From: CAWKGC01 sp963849005
Lineage (GTDB): Bacteria > Pseudomonadota > Gammaproteobacteria > Burkholderiales > Usitatibacteraceae
NCBI GenBank assembly: GCA_963849005.1
Contig: CAWKGC010000007.1
Span: forward strand, 62,001 to 126,000
DNA length: 64,000 nucleotides
Reading direction: 5' to 3'
Position 1 is the first letter of the stretch, and every line of letters begins with the position of its first letter. Shown here in pieces: positions 11,800 to 20,285 of this stretch. Both the position numbers and the translations under genes were made by a program. Under the pieces are notes generated by a model. It made no database searches, was not told the origin of the DNA, and was given only the letters and a program-made list of their open reading frames with translations.

Positions 11800-13197
11800 G
11801 CGTCAGGCCGACCTGGATCGCGCTTCCCGCGAGCTTGTTGAGCGACTTGAGCGCATCGACCGTGGTGCCGAAGCGCAGCGCAATGGCGTAGAGCGTGTCG
11901 CCCGCGCGGACCTTGTAGCTTTCGGGCCGCGACGGCGCGGTGGGCGCAGTCCTGATCACCGCGGGCGCGGCGGCCGCGACAATTGAAGGCGTTGCCGCCG
12001 CCGGAACGGCGTACGCCGCCTTCTCGATGGCCGGCGGTGCCTCGTCCGGACGCGGCGCGGGGTTGTCGGCGACCTTCACGGTTTCGAAGCTGGCGCGGGT
12101 CGGGATCAGCACCGGCTGGGCGGCGACGAGGCGCCCCTTCTTGTTCATCTTCAGGTTGTTCACCAGCTTGAGCGATGCGGGCGAGACCGAATGGCGCTTG
12201 GCGATCGCGTCGATCGACTCGCCGTTCTTCGCCTGGTAGGTCGTCCAGGTGACCAGCGGCTTGTCGTAGCTTTCGAGGTTGCTCTTGAAGAGGTCGGCCT
12301 TGTCGTGCGGCAGCAGCAGGCGCCCGGTCTCCACCATTGCCACCGGCTTGTTGAAGTTCGGGTTCAGCGCGACGAAGTCCTCCTCGGGCATCCCGGCCAT
12401 CTTCGCGGCGATGCGGACGTCGATCTTCGCAGGCGCGGGCACGGTGATGAAGTAGGGCGTGTCCGGCACCGAATCGAGCTCCACGCCATAGGTGCCGGGC
12501 GAAAGGATGATGTTCTTCACGGCGATCAGCTTGGGCACGTAGTGCATCGTCTCGGGCGGCAGCCTCAAGCTGAGATAGTCGGTCGGCAGGCCCCGCTTCT
12601 GGTTATTGGCGATGGCGCGGCCCACGCAGCCCTCGCCGCAGTTGTACGCGGCGATCGCGAGCTCCCAGGAGCCGAACATCCCGTAGAGCTTTTGCAGGTA
12701 GTTGAGCGCGGCGTCGGTCCCGGCGACCACGTCGCGGCGGTGGTCGTTGTACCAGTCCTGCTTCAGGCCGTAGCTCTTGCCGGTCGAGGGGATGAACTGC
12801 CACAGGCCGGAGGCGTGGCTGCGGGAGTAGGCCTTGGGATTGAACGCGCTCTCGACGATGGGCAACAGCGCGATCTCCATCGGCATGCCGCGTTTTTCCA
12901 CTTCCTCGACGATGTGGTGCAGGTATTTCGAGCCGCGCTCGACGAACCGCTTGATGTACTCGGGCCGGCTCGAATACCACGCCTCGTGTTCCATGACGAT
13001 CGGCGTGTCGAGCGGCTCGAGCATGAAGCCCATGCGGATGCGCAGCCACAGGTCGGGATCCGGCATCGGGATCTCGTCGGCCTCCTCGAAGGCCGGGATG
13101 ACCGGCGCCACGGGCGCCACGGGCGGCGGGCGGCCCACAGGGAGAACGCGGCGGCGGTCCCGGCAAGGATCGAGAAAGTGGTGATAAAGCGCTTCAA
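11786..13197 (-). CDS. mltD: Membrane-bound lytic murein transglycosylase D-like, with LysM domains (frameshifted near 5' end)
   Basis: Cleaves peptidoglycan glycan strands in the periplasm. The SLT core has the catalytic Glu in LLPIVESAFNPKAYS, followed by ASGLWQFIPSTGKSYGL and AIAAYNCGEG. Two LysM modules follow: one around TYQAKNGESIDAIAKRHSV and one at the C-terminus (YKVRAGDTLYAIALRFGTTV). An N-terminal signal segment MKRFITTFSILAGTAAAFS lies in another frame and joins after one base is corrected near 13135. The start there would be TTG at 13197; without it the gene begins GTG at 13138 and lacks export. Corrected length is about 470 residues, in range for MltD. Confidence 0.88.
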
Positions 13198-13260
13198 TAG
13201 ATTCGGCTTAGTTATTGTTTCATTGGGCTTTTATGATGCTAGCAGAAAACCGTGTGAACC

Positions 13261-13350
13261 GGGGTCAGAGACGCAATATTGGGGTCAGAGACGTAATACT
13301 GAGGCATGCGAAATATTACGTCTCTGACCCCAAATTGCGTCTCTGACCCC
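13261..13350. repeat. Nested inverted repeat of the GGGGTCAGAG family, tandemly doubled arms
   Basis: Each arm holds two tandem units of about 20 bp beginning GGGGTCAGAGACG. The left arm is 13261-13300 and the right arm 13311-13350, with a 10-nt spacer GAGGCATGCG. The arms pair over about 40 bp with only a few mismatches. The element begins just 6 bp beyond the corrected stop codon of tldE (13356) and sits between tldE and the transglycosylase promoter. It resembles REP-like palindromes mobilised by RAYT transposases, but no transposase gene is nearby. Confidence 0.8.
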
Positions 13351-13355
13351 GTTAC

Positions 13356-14681
13356 TCACAGCGTCAAGCGTAAATTCCTTCAGCAACGCGCCGGGGGTGC
13401 GCATGGACATGGTCGAGCGCTCGCCGTAGGTGTCGGAATCGACGATCAGGTCGCGTTCCGCGGTCAGCGCCTCGAGCTGGTCGCCGAGCATGCGGTACGC
13501 CGAGTCATCGAAGCGCATCACGTTGAGCGGCGCCTGGATCTCCCCGTCTTCCACCCAGAATGTGGCGAAGCGCGTCATGCCGGTCATTCGGCAGGCCGTG
13601 CGGTCGGAGTAGTTCAGGTACCAGAGGTTGCCGATCAGCAGCCCCGTGCCGAGCGCCTTCAAGGCTTCGGCCTGCGGCAGCGTTCCTCCCGCGACGTCGA
13701 GCGATTCCGGCATTTCCGCGGCATTCGCGCCGTTGGTCGCGACGTCGTACTCGCGCGCCGAGCGCGGGCTCACCAGCGCCTGGTCCAGCCGCCCGGCGCT
13801 GATCAGCGGCACTCGCGACGGTCGCACGAAGCCTTCGCCCTGGAACCCGCTGGCCACGCCCTCTTCGGTGTATTCGGCAAGGCTCAGCGCGGGGCTGAGC
13901 GTCGCGCCCTGGTCCACCATGCGCGCCAGCGAGCTTTGCTTGGTGCGCTGGTTCTTCAGCCCGAACGCGCCCCAGTTGAGCATGGAGAGGATCTCGGTCA
14001 TCGCGGTCGGGGCGAGGTAGGCGCGGTAGGAGCCGGGCTTGAGCTCGTGCGGCGGGCACGCCGAGGCGCGCCAGCTGCACCCTCGCGAACGCCATGCGCT
14101 CCTTGAAGGAAGCGCTTTGCCAGTCGGCCCCGGCATAGGTCGACTTCACCGCCTTGTCGCGGTCGTGGTACAGGCACCAGCCGAAATTGAAGTTCTCCAC
14201 CGCGTGCCAGTTGCGCTGGCCGAGCGAGTTCGCAAAGCCTTTCCAGATCGGCCCGCCGGCGTAATGGCCGACGAGGTCCAGCCCCCTGGCCTCGCCGAGC
14301 ACGTCATCGATGACGCGGGCCGCGTCGGGAAGCCGTCCGAGCGGCGACGTGCTCGCTCGATTGCGGCGTTTCGTTGATCGACAGGTACGGGTCCTCGCGG
14401 ACTTCCACCAGCCCGTCGCGCAGGCTCGCCACCAGCGCCTTCAGCGTGCCCTTGTCGACCGCAGCGACGCCGGTCAGGGCAATGTGCGCCTGGATGCGGC
14501 GCTTGCCCTGCATCAGGGCGAGCGTCCAGCCGACCTGCTTCACGTTGGTGGCCTGCCTGACCGCGCTCTTGTTGAAGCGGATGAAGTCCGAGTGCTCGGC
14601 CGACAAGCTGGAGCAAGCGACCTCGCCGGCGCCGACCAGCGTGTCGACGTGCGCGGCGAGGTCATGGAAATAGTCCCTCAT
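13356..14681 (-). CDS. tldE: TldE/PmbA-family protein, partner of TldD (three frameshifts)
   Basis: TldD and TldE form a heterodimeric metalloprotease that degrades or processes small peptides in the cytoplasm; TldE is the subunit without the zinc motif. The N-terminus is MRDYFHDLAAHVDTLVGAG and the middle reads GLDLVGHYAGGPIWKGFANSLGQRNWH. The C-terminal half has LSMLNWGAFGLKNQRTKQSSL and YLNYSDRTACRMTGMTRFATF. Indels near 14345, 14065 and 13367 spread it over three frames. Removing the last one (an extra T on the coding strand) gives the family ending LLKEFTLTL and a stop at 13356-13358, instead of reading into the adjacent repeat. Its ATG (14681) overlaps the TGA of tldD. Confidence 0.85.
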
Positions 14682-16126
14682 GACTCGCCCCCGAACACTT
14701 CCACGCCGGAGAACTTGCAGGCGGGCGAGGCGTGGCCGACGCGGATCACCTGCGAAGGCTCGCCCTTGCCGCAGAACGGCGTGCCCATCACCTCGAAGGT
14801 GTCGCCGTTGCCGACCATCGAGAGCGAGCGCCAGAAAGTCGCGGAGATGCCGCGGTAGTTGGGGTTGCGGACCACTTCGGCCAGCTTGCCGTTGCGGATC
14901 ACCTGCCCCCATTCGCAGCCGAACTGGAACTTGTTGCGCGAGTCGTCGATCGACCAGGAGATGTTGGTCTTCATCATCACGCCGTTGTCGATGGAGGCGA
15001 CCATGTCCGCAAGCGTGGCATCGCCGGCCTCGACGTTGAGGTTGGCCATGCGGTCGATGGGCGCGCGGTTCCACGAGCAGGCGCGCGTGTTGGCCACGCC
15101 CGCCATGCCGGCGCGCGCCTGCGAAACGGAGCCGCCCAGCGGGCGCTCGAGGATGCCCTTGCGAATCAGGAACTGGCGCTCGGCCTTGAGCCCGTCGTCG
15201 TCCCAGCCGTAGCTGGCGAATTCCTCGGGCCGCGTCGGGTCGTAGGTGACGTTGAGCAGGTCCGAGCCGTAGCGGTAGGAGCCGAACATGTCGAGGGTGA
15301 CGAAACTGGTGCCGGCGAAATTGCGCTCGTCGCCGAGGATGCGGTCAAGCTCCAGCGGGTGGCCGATCGACTCGTGGATCTGCAGCATCATCTGGTCGGG
15401 CATCAGGATCACGTCCATCTTCCCGGTCGGGCAGTTGGGTGCCGCCAGCAATTCCAGCGCGCTTTCCGCGACCGCGCGGCCGCTGCCCTCGAATCCGAAC
15501 GCGCCGAGGATTTCCATCCCGCCCTGCTGGCAGAAACCGTTGTACCGGCCGGCGTGGGTGCGCGTTTGCGTGATGCCCTCGAAGTGCGCCGTCGCCGACA
15601 TGTTCGGGACGAGGTAGTGGAACTCCTGCTCCACCTCGCCGCCCTCGGCGGTGAAATAGGCCTGCCGCGAATCGAGCGTCCAGAGGCTCGCTTCCCAGTC
15701 GACGATGCGATCGTCGATCTTGCAGTGCCTGGCTTCCTTCACGAGCATGTCGACCTTGTCGTGCCTGCTCACGGCCCCGGGATCGCGTGCCAGGGGCGAA
15801 CGGTAGGCGCCCGAGGGGCTGGGCATCGCGACCGTGCTGTAGTCCACCACGCTGCGGCCCCGCGTAAGCGACGCGTAGTGGCAGGCGCGGCCGATCGCTT
15901 CCCGTATTCCGGACGGGGACAGGTCGCTCGTCGCGGCGTAGCCCAGCCCGCCCTGGTCGATCACGGTGACCATCGCGCCGCGGTCGGCGCCCAGTTGCGG
16001 CGCCTCCGGCACGTCCTGGCGGACGCTCAGCAGCTCGGAGGTCTCCTCGACGACGCGAAGGGCGCAGAAGTCGACGGCGGGGGCGGCGGCGCGGAACTCG
16101 CGCGCAAGCGATGCGTGCATGGGCAT
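14678..16126 (-). CDS. tldD: TldD-family metalloprotease subunit
   Basis: Catalytic subunit of the TldD/TldE protease, 482 residues and intact. The zinc motif HExxxH is HESIGH at residues 251-256, in the segment LQIHESIGHPLELDRILG. Other family blocks are GWDDDGLKAERQFLI and PNYRGISATFWRSLSMVG. I start at the ATG at 16126 (MPMHASLA); the ATG at 16120 is equally possible. The protein lacks a signal peptide. It is coupled to tldE by an ATGA overlap and is divergent from the small exported protein at 16190. Confidence 0.92.
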   Translation of the reverse strand: MPMHASLAREFRAAAPAVDFCALRVVEETSELLSVRQDVPEAPQLGADRGAMVTVIDQGGLGYAATSDLSPSGIREAIGRACHYASLTRGRSVVDYSTVAMPSPSGAYRSPLARDPGAVSRHDKVDMLVKEARHCKIDDRIVDWEASLWTLDSRQAYFTAEGGEVEQEFHYLVPNMSATAHFEGITQTRTHAGRYNGFCQQGGMEILGAFGFEGSGRAVAESALELLAAPNCPTGKMDVILMPDQMMLQIHESIGHPLELDRILGDERNFAGTSFVTLDMFGSYRYGSDLLNVTYDPTRPEEFASYGWDDDGLKAERQFLIRKGILERPLGGSVSQARAGMAGVANTRACSWNRAPIDRMANLNVEAGDATLADMVASIDNGVMMKTNISWSIDDSRNKFQFGCEWGQVIRNGKLAEVVRNPNYRGISATFWRSLSMVGNGDTFEVMGTPFCGKGEPSQVIRVGHASPACKFSGVEVFGGES

Positions 16127-16189
16127 TCCAGGTTTCGGGCGATCGGGCATTTTACCGGAGTGGCGCCCCGATTCGATACAATCACCCGC

Positions 16190-16627
16190 ATGAAGCTGTT
16201 CGAAGCCATGGCGTTCTCGCTTGCAGTCGCGCTCATCCCGGTCGCGGCGCTCGCGCAGTCCGGCCCGGACATCCTGACCGACCGGCAGGCGGCGAAATTC
16301 CTCGACGCGCTGCAGGAGGCTGTGAGGGCGAACGAGCCGAAGGGCGTCGCGCGGCTGATGGTGTTTCCGCTGGTGGTGACCACGCCCACGGCGAGCGCGA
16401 AGATTGCCGATGGAAATTCCTTCTTCCAGAACTACAAGCTCATCTTCACGGAATCGGTCCGCGCAGCGGTCCTCGCGCAGAAGCCCGAGATCCTGGTGCC
16501 GACGGCCAAGGGCGTGATGATCGGCGACGGCGAAGCCTGGTTCGCGAGCGTCTGCGTGGACACGAAGTGCTCGAGCACGCGTGTCGGGGTGACTGCCGTG
16601 AACGTCCTGCCGCCGAAGAAAAAGTAA
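16190..16627 (+). CDS. Small exported protein of unknown function
   Basis: A 145-residue protein with a clear Sec signal peptide (MKLFEAMAFSLAVALIPVAALAQ), so probably periplasmic. The mature part has helical segments (DRQAAKFLDALQEAVRANEPKG) followed by strands with FPLVVTT and IGDGEAWFASVCVDTKC, which suggests an NTF2/SnoaL-like fold. The two cysteines could form a disulfide. I do not recognise a named family. It is divergent from tldD with a 63-bp gap. A TACAAT box at 16177-16182 lies only 7 bp before the ATG. Confidence 0.75.
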   Translation: MKLFEAMAFSLAVALIPVAALAQSGPDILTDRQAAKFLDALQEAVRANEPKGVARLMVFPLVVTTPTASAKIADGNSFFQNYKLIFTESVRAAVLAQKPEILVPTAKGVMIGDGEAWFASVCVDTKCSSTRVGVTAVNVLPPKKK

Positions 16628-16659
16628 CGAAGGCGGCGGCAGGCGCACAGCAGGCCAAG

Positions 16660-16699
16660 GCGGGCAAGGGCAGCACGTTCCAGCCCCGGGAGTCGGGTA
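16660..16699 (+). repeat. Variable-arm hairpin repeat, interrupted copy
   Basis: Left arm GCGGGCAAGGGCAGC (16660-16674) is followed by the first 26 positions of the 41-nt loop, ending in CCCGGGAGTCGGGTAA at 16685-16700. Here the next hairpin begins. The last 8 nt of the expected right arm (TGCCCGCC) reappear at 16783-16790, directly after that hairpin, so the repeat looks interrupted by an insertion that also removed about 23 nt. Confidence 0.6.
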
Positions 16700-16783
16700 A
16701 GAAAATCGGGGTCAGAGACGTAATATTTCTCGCGAAGCTGAAAGCAGCGAATCGAAATATTACGTCTCTGACCCCGATTTTCT
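16700..16783. repeat. GGGGTCAGAG-family hairpin, 29-bp perfect arms
   Basis: Left arm 16700-16728 and right arm 16755-16783 are perfect 29-bp complements with a 26-nt loop. The arms contain the same GGGGTCAGAGACGTAATATT unit as the element at 13261-13350, extended by AGAAAATC at the outer end. It interrupts a variable-arm hairpin, which is the best evidence in the window that this family moves. Confidence 0.85.
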
Positions 16784-16869
16784 GCCCGCCTCGATCGTGG
16801 CGCGCGGCGTTCACGGGCTGAAGATGAGATAAGAACGCGCTACTTGCTCGCGCACGCGCGATCGTCATC

Positions 16870-16942
16870 GGCAGGATGGGGAAGCTCGATCCCGGCCCCG
16901 TTACCCGACTCCCGGGGCAGGGTCGTGCTTCCCCATCCTGCC
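16870..16942 (-). repeat. Variable-arm hairpin repeat, copy 3
   Basis: Arms GGCAGGATGGGGAAGC (16870-16885) and GCTTCCCCATCCTGCC (16927-16942) pair over 16 bp around a 41-nt loop (16886-16926). The 19-nt core is at 16898-16916 on the minus strand, in the same loop position as in copies 1 and 2. The arm and first third of the loop also resemble the flank just 3' of the acetyltransferase gene, so this copy overlaps a tandem duplication. Confidence 0.8.
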
Positions 16943-17040
16943 TGCTCTGGCTTGTCCACGAGCAACGCAAACGCTCGGGGCAGGATCGTATTTCCCGTCC
17001 TGCCTAATCCGGCTTGTCCGCGAGCAACGCGAACTCGCCC
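16928..17040. repeat. 62-bp imperfect tandem duplication at the acetyltransferase 3' end
   Basis: The last codons of the acetyltransferase (FALLADKPD) and about 35 bp after its stop are repeated once downstream with a period of 62 bp. For example, CGAGCAACGC occurs at both 17021 and 16959. The downstream copy would encode FALLVDKPE but lacks the stop, and it runs into copy 3 of the variable-arm repeat. Both copies end in CCTGCCCCG on the coding strand. Confidence 0.7.
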
Positions 17041-17495
17041 GCGGTCATCCTCACCAGGTGCCACTCGGGCATGATCGCCGCGCCAAGCGACTCGTAGAAG
17101 GCGATCGAAGGCGCATTCCAGTCGAGAACCCGCCACTCGAAGCGCCCGCAGCCCCGCGACCGGGCCAGCGCGGCCATCTCGCGGAAGAACGCCTTGCCGA
17201 TGCCGTGGCCGCGATGCCCGGGCTCGACGAACAGGTCCTCGAGGTAGAGCCCCGGCCGGCACAGGAACGTCGAGAACGTGGTGAAGTAAAGCGCAAAGCC
17301 CACCGCGCGCCCGCCGCGTTCGGCGATCATCGCCTCGCAGCTCGGGGGCTGCCCGAACAAGGCTTCGCCCAGCATCGCTTCGTTGCCGACCACCATGTCG
17401 GCGAGCTTCTCGTAGTCGGCCAGCCCCCTGATGAGCCGAAACACTTCGGGCGTGTCGGCCGGGGTCGCCGGCCGGATCTTGAAGTCCGCGGTCAT
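17004..17495 (-). CDS. GNAT-family N-acetyltransferase
   Basis: A 163-residue acetyl-CoA-dependent acyltransferase. It has the GNAT layout: N-terminal FKIRPATPADTPEVFRLIRGL, the core strand LYLEDLFVEPGHRGHGIGKAF with the R/Q-x-x-G-x-G/A pyrophosphate loop (RGHGIG), and the C-terminal WNAPSIAFYESLGA. The motif ERGGRAVGFALYFTTFSTFLCRPGLYLEDLFV is typical of the diamine (spermidine-type) acetyltransferase branch, so an amine acceptor is plausible but unproven. It lies 3 bp after gloB on the same strand. Confidence 0.88.
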   Translation of the reverse strand: MTADFKIRPATPADTPEVFRLIRGLADYEKLADMVVGNEAMLGEALFGQPPSCEAMIAERGGRAVGFALYFTTFSTFLCRPGLYLEDLFVEPGHRGHGIGKAFFREMAALARSRGCGRFEWRVLDWNAPSIAFYESLGAAIMPEWHLVRMTAGEFALLADKPD

Positions 17496-17498
17496 GGC

Positions 17499-18269
17499 CT
17501 ATGCCTGGAAATTGTTCTTCCAATCGCGGATGGCCGCGAACACTTCGACCTCGGTCGGCAGCTTGCCGCCGGCATGGCGCCTGGCGTTGTAGATGATCTC
17601 GGTCTGCGTGCAGCGCAGGAAGGGGTTGGTGGCGAGTTCCACTTCGATCGTCGAGGGCACGGTCGGCTTGCCGCGCTTGCGGCTGTAGGTGTCTTGCTCC
17701 TTGCGCAGCTGGAGCGCCTTGTTGCCGGGCTCGACCGCCTCGGCGAAGCGGATGTTGGCGAGCGTGTACTCGTGGGCGCAATAGACGCGGGTTTGCGGCG
17801 GCAGGCGTTTCAGCTTGTCCAGCGAGGCGTGCATCTGCGCGGGCGTGCCTTCGAAGAGCCGGCCGCAACCGCAGGCGAACAGCGTGTCGCCGCAGAAGAT
17901 CGCGCCTTCCCCGACATAGGCGATGTGGCCGGCAGTGTGGCCCGGCACGTCGAGAACCGTGAACTTCGCGCCGATGCCCGGCACCTCGATCGCATCGCCC
18001 TCCTTGAGACGCGTGGTGAGGCCGGCGATGTTCTCTCCAGCGGGGCCGAACACCGGGCAGCGGTGCCTTTCCGCCAGCGCGGGCAGGCCGCCGATGTGGT
18101 CGCCATGGTGGTGGGTGACGAGGATCGCCGAAAGCGCGAGGCCCTTTTCGTCGAGGAAGGCCTGCACGGGCACGGCATCGCCGGGGTCCACGGCGGCGGC
18201 ATGGCGGCCGTCGTGGATGACCCAGAGATAGTTGTCCTGGAAGGCGGGAACGGGGTGAACGGTCAGCAT
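17499..18269 (-). CDS. gloB: Hydroxyacylglutathione hydrolase (glyoxalase II)
   Basis: Hydrolyses S-lactoylglutathione to lactate and glutathione, the second step of methylglyoxal detoxification in the cytoplasm. The metallo-beta-lactamase motif THHHGDH is present, followed by VPGHTAGH and CGDTLFACGCGRLFEGT. The C-terminal block YCAHEYTLANIRFAEAVEP and substrate residues near KRGKPTVPSTI are diagnostic for GloB. 256 residues is the standard length. It is divergent from the methyltransferase at 18321; this gene neighbourhood (gloB, methyltransferase, rnhA, dnaQ) is the same as in E. coli. Confidence 0.95.
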   Translation of the reverse strand: MLTVHPVPAFQDNYLWVIHDGRHAAAVDPGDAVPVQAFLDEKGLALSAILVTHHHGDHIGGLPALAERHRCPVFGPAGENIAGLTTRLKEGDAIEVPGIGAKFTVLDVPGHTAGHIAYVGEGAIFCGDTLFACGCGRLFEGTPAQMHASLDKLKRLPPQTRVYCAHEYTLANIRFAEAVEPGNKALQLRKEQDTYSRKRGKPTVPSTIEVELATNPFLRCTQTEIIYNARRHAGGKLPTEVEVFAAIRDWKNNFQA

Positions 18270-18320
18270 GGCCCCTAGTTTAGTAAAATCTCCGCGCCAA
18301 GGAGCCTTACAATCGCAAAT

Positions 18321-19064
18321 ATGCCCGGACTTGCACTCGACGACTGGTTCGCCACCCCCCTCGGGCAGTACGTGCTCGAGAAGGAGCGCGCCTACCTGGA
18401 TGTCGTCACGCCCGACATTTTCGGCTATCACGCGCTGCAGCTCGGGTTGCCGCAGGCCGACCTGCTCCGGGAAAGCCGCATCGCCCACCGCATGCGGATC
18501 GCCGTGCAGGGTGACGTGGCGGTGCGGGCCAACGGCCACGAACTGCCCATCGCCACCTCGTCGATCGACTTCGCCGTGCTGCCGCACGCGCTCGAGTTCG
18601 CGGCCGACCCGCATGCCCTGTTGCGCGAGATCGACCGCGTGATGATGCCGGAGGGCCGCGTGGCGCTGCTCGGCTTCAACCCGTGGAGCCTGTGGGGCCT
18701 CAAGCATTCCCTCGGGTTCTCGCGGCCGGACGCGCCGTGGAATGGCCATTGGGTATCGCTCCTGCGCGTGAAGGACTGGCTGGCGCTGCTCGGCTACGAG
18801 GTCTCCGCGGGCCGCCTCGTTTGCTACGCTCCGCCGCTGGCGAGCGAGAAGTGGCGGCGCCGCTTCTCCTTCATGGAGCCCGCGGGCGACCGCTGGTGGG
18901 CGATCGGCGGCGCGGTCTACATGTTGCAGGCGATCAAGCGGGTGCGCGGCATGCGCCTTCTCACGCCCGCCTGGCAGGAAGAGGCGGCGCGCGAGAAGGC
19001 ATTTGCCACAGCGGCGAAGCGTGAAGGCGTTTCGCGCGGCGGGCACCTCAAGAGCATCAAGTAA
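18321..19064 (+). CDS. SAM-dependent methyltransferase, YafS-like
   Basis: Class I methyltransferase fold of 247 residues. The visible core is LPIATSSIDFAVLPHALEFAADPHALLREIDRVMMPEGRVALLGFNPWSLWG, which matches motifs II-IV of the ubiquinone/menaquinone methyltransferase-like group, but the motif I glycine loop is weak. The substrate is unknown. Position between gloB and rnhA matches yafS in E. coli. Confidence 0.82.
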   Translation: MPGLALDDWFATPLGQYVLEKERAYLDVVTPDIFGYHALQLGLPQADLLRESRIAHRMRIAVQGDVAVRANGHELPIATSSIDFAVLPHALEFAADPHALLREIDRVMMPEGRVALLGFNPWSLWGLKHSLGFSRPDAPWNGHWVSLLRVKDWLALLGYEVSAGRLVCYAPPLASEKWRRRFSFMEPAGDRWWAIGGAVYMLQAIKRVRGMRLLTPAWQEEAAREKAFATAAKREGVSRGGHLKSIK

Positions 19065-19095
19065 TGCGGGAATCGGGCGAAACGGAAAAAGCACA

Positions 19096-19569
19096 TTGAA
19101 AAAAGAAGAAACCGCCGAGGACCAGCAAGCGGTCACGATCTTCACCGACGGCGCATGCAAGGGCAACCCCGGGCCGGGAGGCTGGGGAGCCATTCTCCGG
19201 TTCAAGGGGGAGGAGCGCGAAATGTACGGGGGGGATCCCGCGACCACCAACAACCGCATGGAGATGACCGCCGTCATCGAGGCGCTGCAGAGCCTGAAGC
19301 GCCCCTGCCGCGTGACGGTCTATACCGACTCGCAGTACGTCCAGAAGGGGATTTCCGAGTGGATCGCCAGCTGGAAGCGCCGCGGCTGGCGCACCGCGTC
19401 GAAAGAGCCGGTGAAGAACGTCGACCTCTGGAAACGCCTCGACAGCCTGTCCGCGGGGCACAAGGTCTCGTGGCACTGGGTGCGCGGGCATGACGGCCAT
19501 CCCGAGAACGAACGCGCCGACCTGCTGGCCAATCGCGGCGTGGAAAGCGTGACGGGGCAGTCGACATGA
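19096..19569 (+). CDS. rnhA: Ribonuclease HI
   Basis: Degrades the RNA strand of RNA-DNA hybrids. The catalytic DEDD residues are all visible: Asp in FTDGACKGNPGPGGWG, Glu in TTNNRMEMTAV, Asp in VYTDSQYV and Asp in ENERADLLAN. I chose the TTG at 19096 (MKKEETAEDQQAVTIFTDG), giving 157 residues against 155 in E. coli; the frame is open further upstream, but that part lies inside the methyltransferase gene and has no family match. It overlaps dnaQ by ATGA. Confidence 0.93.
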   Translation: MKKEETAEDQQAVTIFTDGACKGNPGPGGWGAILRFKGEEREMYGGDPATTNNRMEMTAVIEALQSLKRPCRVTVYTDSQYVQKGISEWIASWKRRGWRTASKEPVKNVDLWKRLDSLSAGHKVSWHWVRGHDGHPENERADLLANRGVESVTGQST

Positions 19570-20273
19570 GGCTGGTCGTGCTGGACACCGAGACCACTGG
19601 GCTGGAGCCGTCCCAGGGCCACCGCATCATCGAGCTCGCGTGCATCGACCTCGCCAATCGCCGCCTCACCGCCCACCAGTTCCACCGCTACCTGAACCCG
19701 GATCGCGACAGCGACGACGCGGCCCTCGCGATCCACGGCCTCACCCGGGAATTCCTTTCCGACAAGCCGCGTTTCCCCGACATCGCCGACGAGTTCATCG
19801 CCCACGTCGAGGGCACGGAACTGCTGATCCACAACGCGGCGTTCGACGTCGGCTTTCTCAACGCCGAACTGGAGAGGGCCGGCAAGCCCGCGCTCGAGAC
19901 CTTCTGCAAGGTGACCGACACGCTGGCGAGCGCCCGGGAGCTGCATCCGGGCAAGCGCAATTCGCTCGACGCCCTGTGCGAGCGTTATGGCGTGGACAAC
20001 TCGTCGCGCACGCTTCACGGGGCGCTGCTGGACGTGCAGCTGCTGGGAGAGGTCTGGATCGCGATGACGCGGGGGCAGGACAGCCTCGACATCACGGTCG
20101 GCGCCGGCGCGCGCGGCACGGACGGCGCGACGGCCTTCCATCGCCCCGAGCGGCTGCTGGTCATCGAGCCGACTGCGGAGGAATCGCGCCGGCATGCCGA
20201 AATGCTCGAACGCATCGACAAGGAGAGCAAGGGCAAGTGCGTATGGAAGCAGCTCGCCGGGGCGGGATCATGA
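19566..20273 (+). CDS. dnaQ: DNA polymerase III epsilon subunit (proofreading 3'-5' exonuclease)
   Basis: Proofreading subunit of the replicative polymerase, 235 residues. DEDDh exonuclease motifs: Exo I LDTETTGLEP, Exo II HNAAFDVGFLNAEL, Exo III HGALLDVQLL. The C-terminal tail after the nuclease domain, ending KGKCVWKQLAG, is the part expected to bind the polymerase alpha subunit. The start codon overlaps the rnhA stop, and the GGDEF/EAL gene starts 13 bp after its end, so all three may be cotranscribed. Confidence 0.94.
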   Translation: MRLVVLDTETTGLEPSQGHRIIELACIDLANRRLTAHQFHRYLNPDRDSDDAALAIHGLTREFLSDKPRFPDIADEFIAHVEGTELLIHNAAFDVGFLNAELERAGKPALETFCKVTDTLASARELHPGKRNSLDALCERYGVDNSSRTLHGALLDVQLLGEVWIAMTRGQDSLDITVGAGARGTDGATAFHRPERLLVIEPTAEESRRHAEMLERIDKESKGKCVWKQLAGAGS

Positions 20274-20285
20274 ATCGGGGGGCCC

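Larger units (their letters stand above)
16628..17003. other. Intergenic cluster of repeats
   Basis: 376 bp without a gene, almost entirely repeats. It holds an interrupted variable-arm hairpin (16660-16699 and 16783-16790) with a GGGGTCAGAG hairpin inside it (16700-16783), a whole variable-arm hairpin (16870-16942), and one copy of a 62-bp tandem duplication of the 3' end of the acetyltransferase gene. Only about 80 bp (16791-16869) are left unexplained. Confidence 0.8.

Noticed and set aside
13261..13350. CRISPR-like array suggested by four spaced copies of GGGGTCAGAG
   Set aside because: Two copies are direct and two inverted, the spacers are only about 10 nt, and there are no cas genes. 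It is an inverted repeat, not an array.
16840..17495. An extended acetyltransferase reading into the repeat region
   Set aside because: The long frame is a different one from the acetyltransferase, whose stop at 17004 gives a normal-length protein. The extra LVDKPEQAG peptide comes from the tandem duplication.
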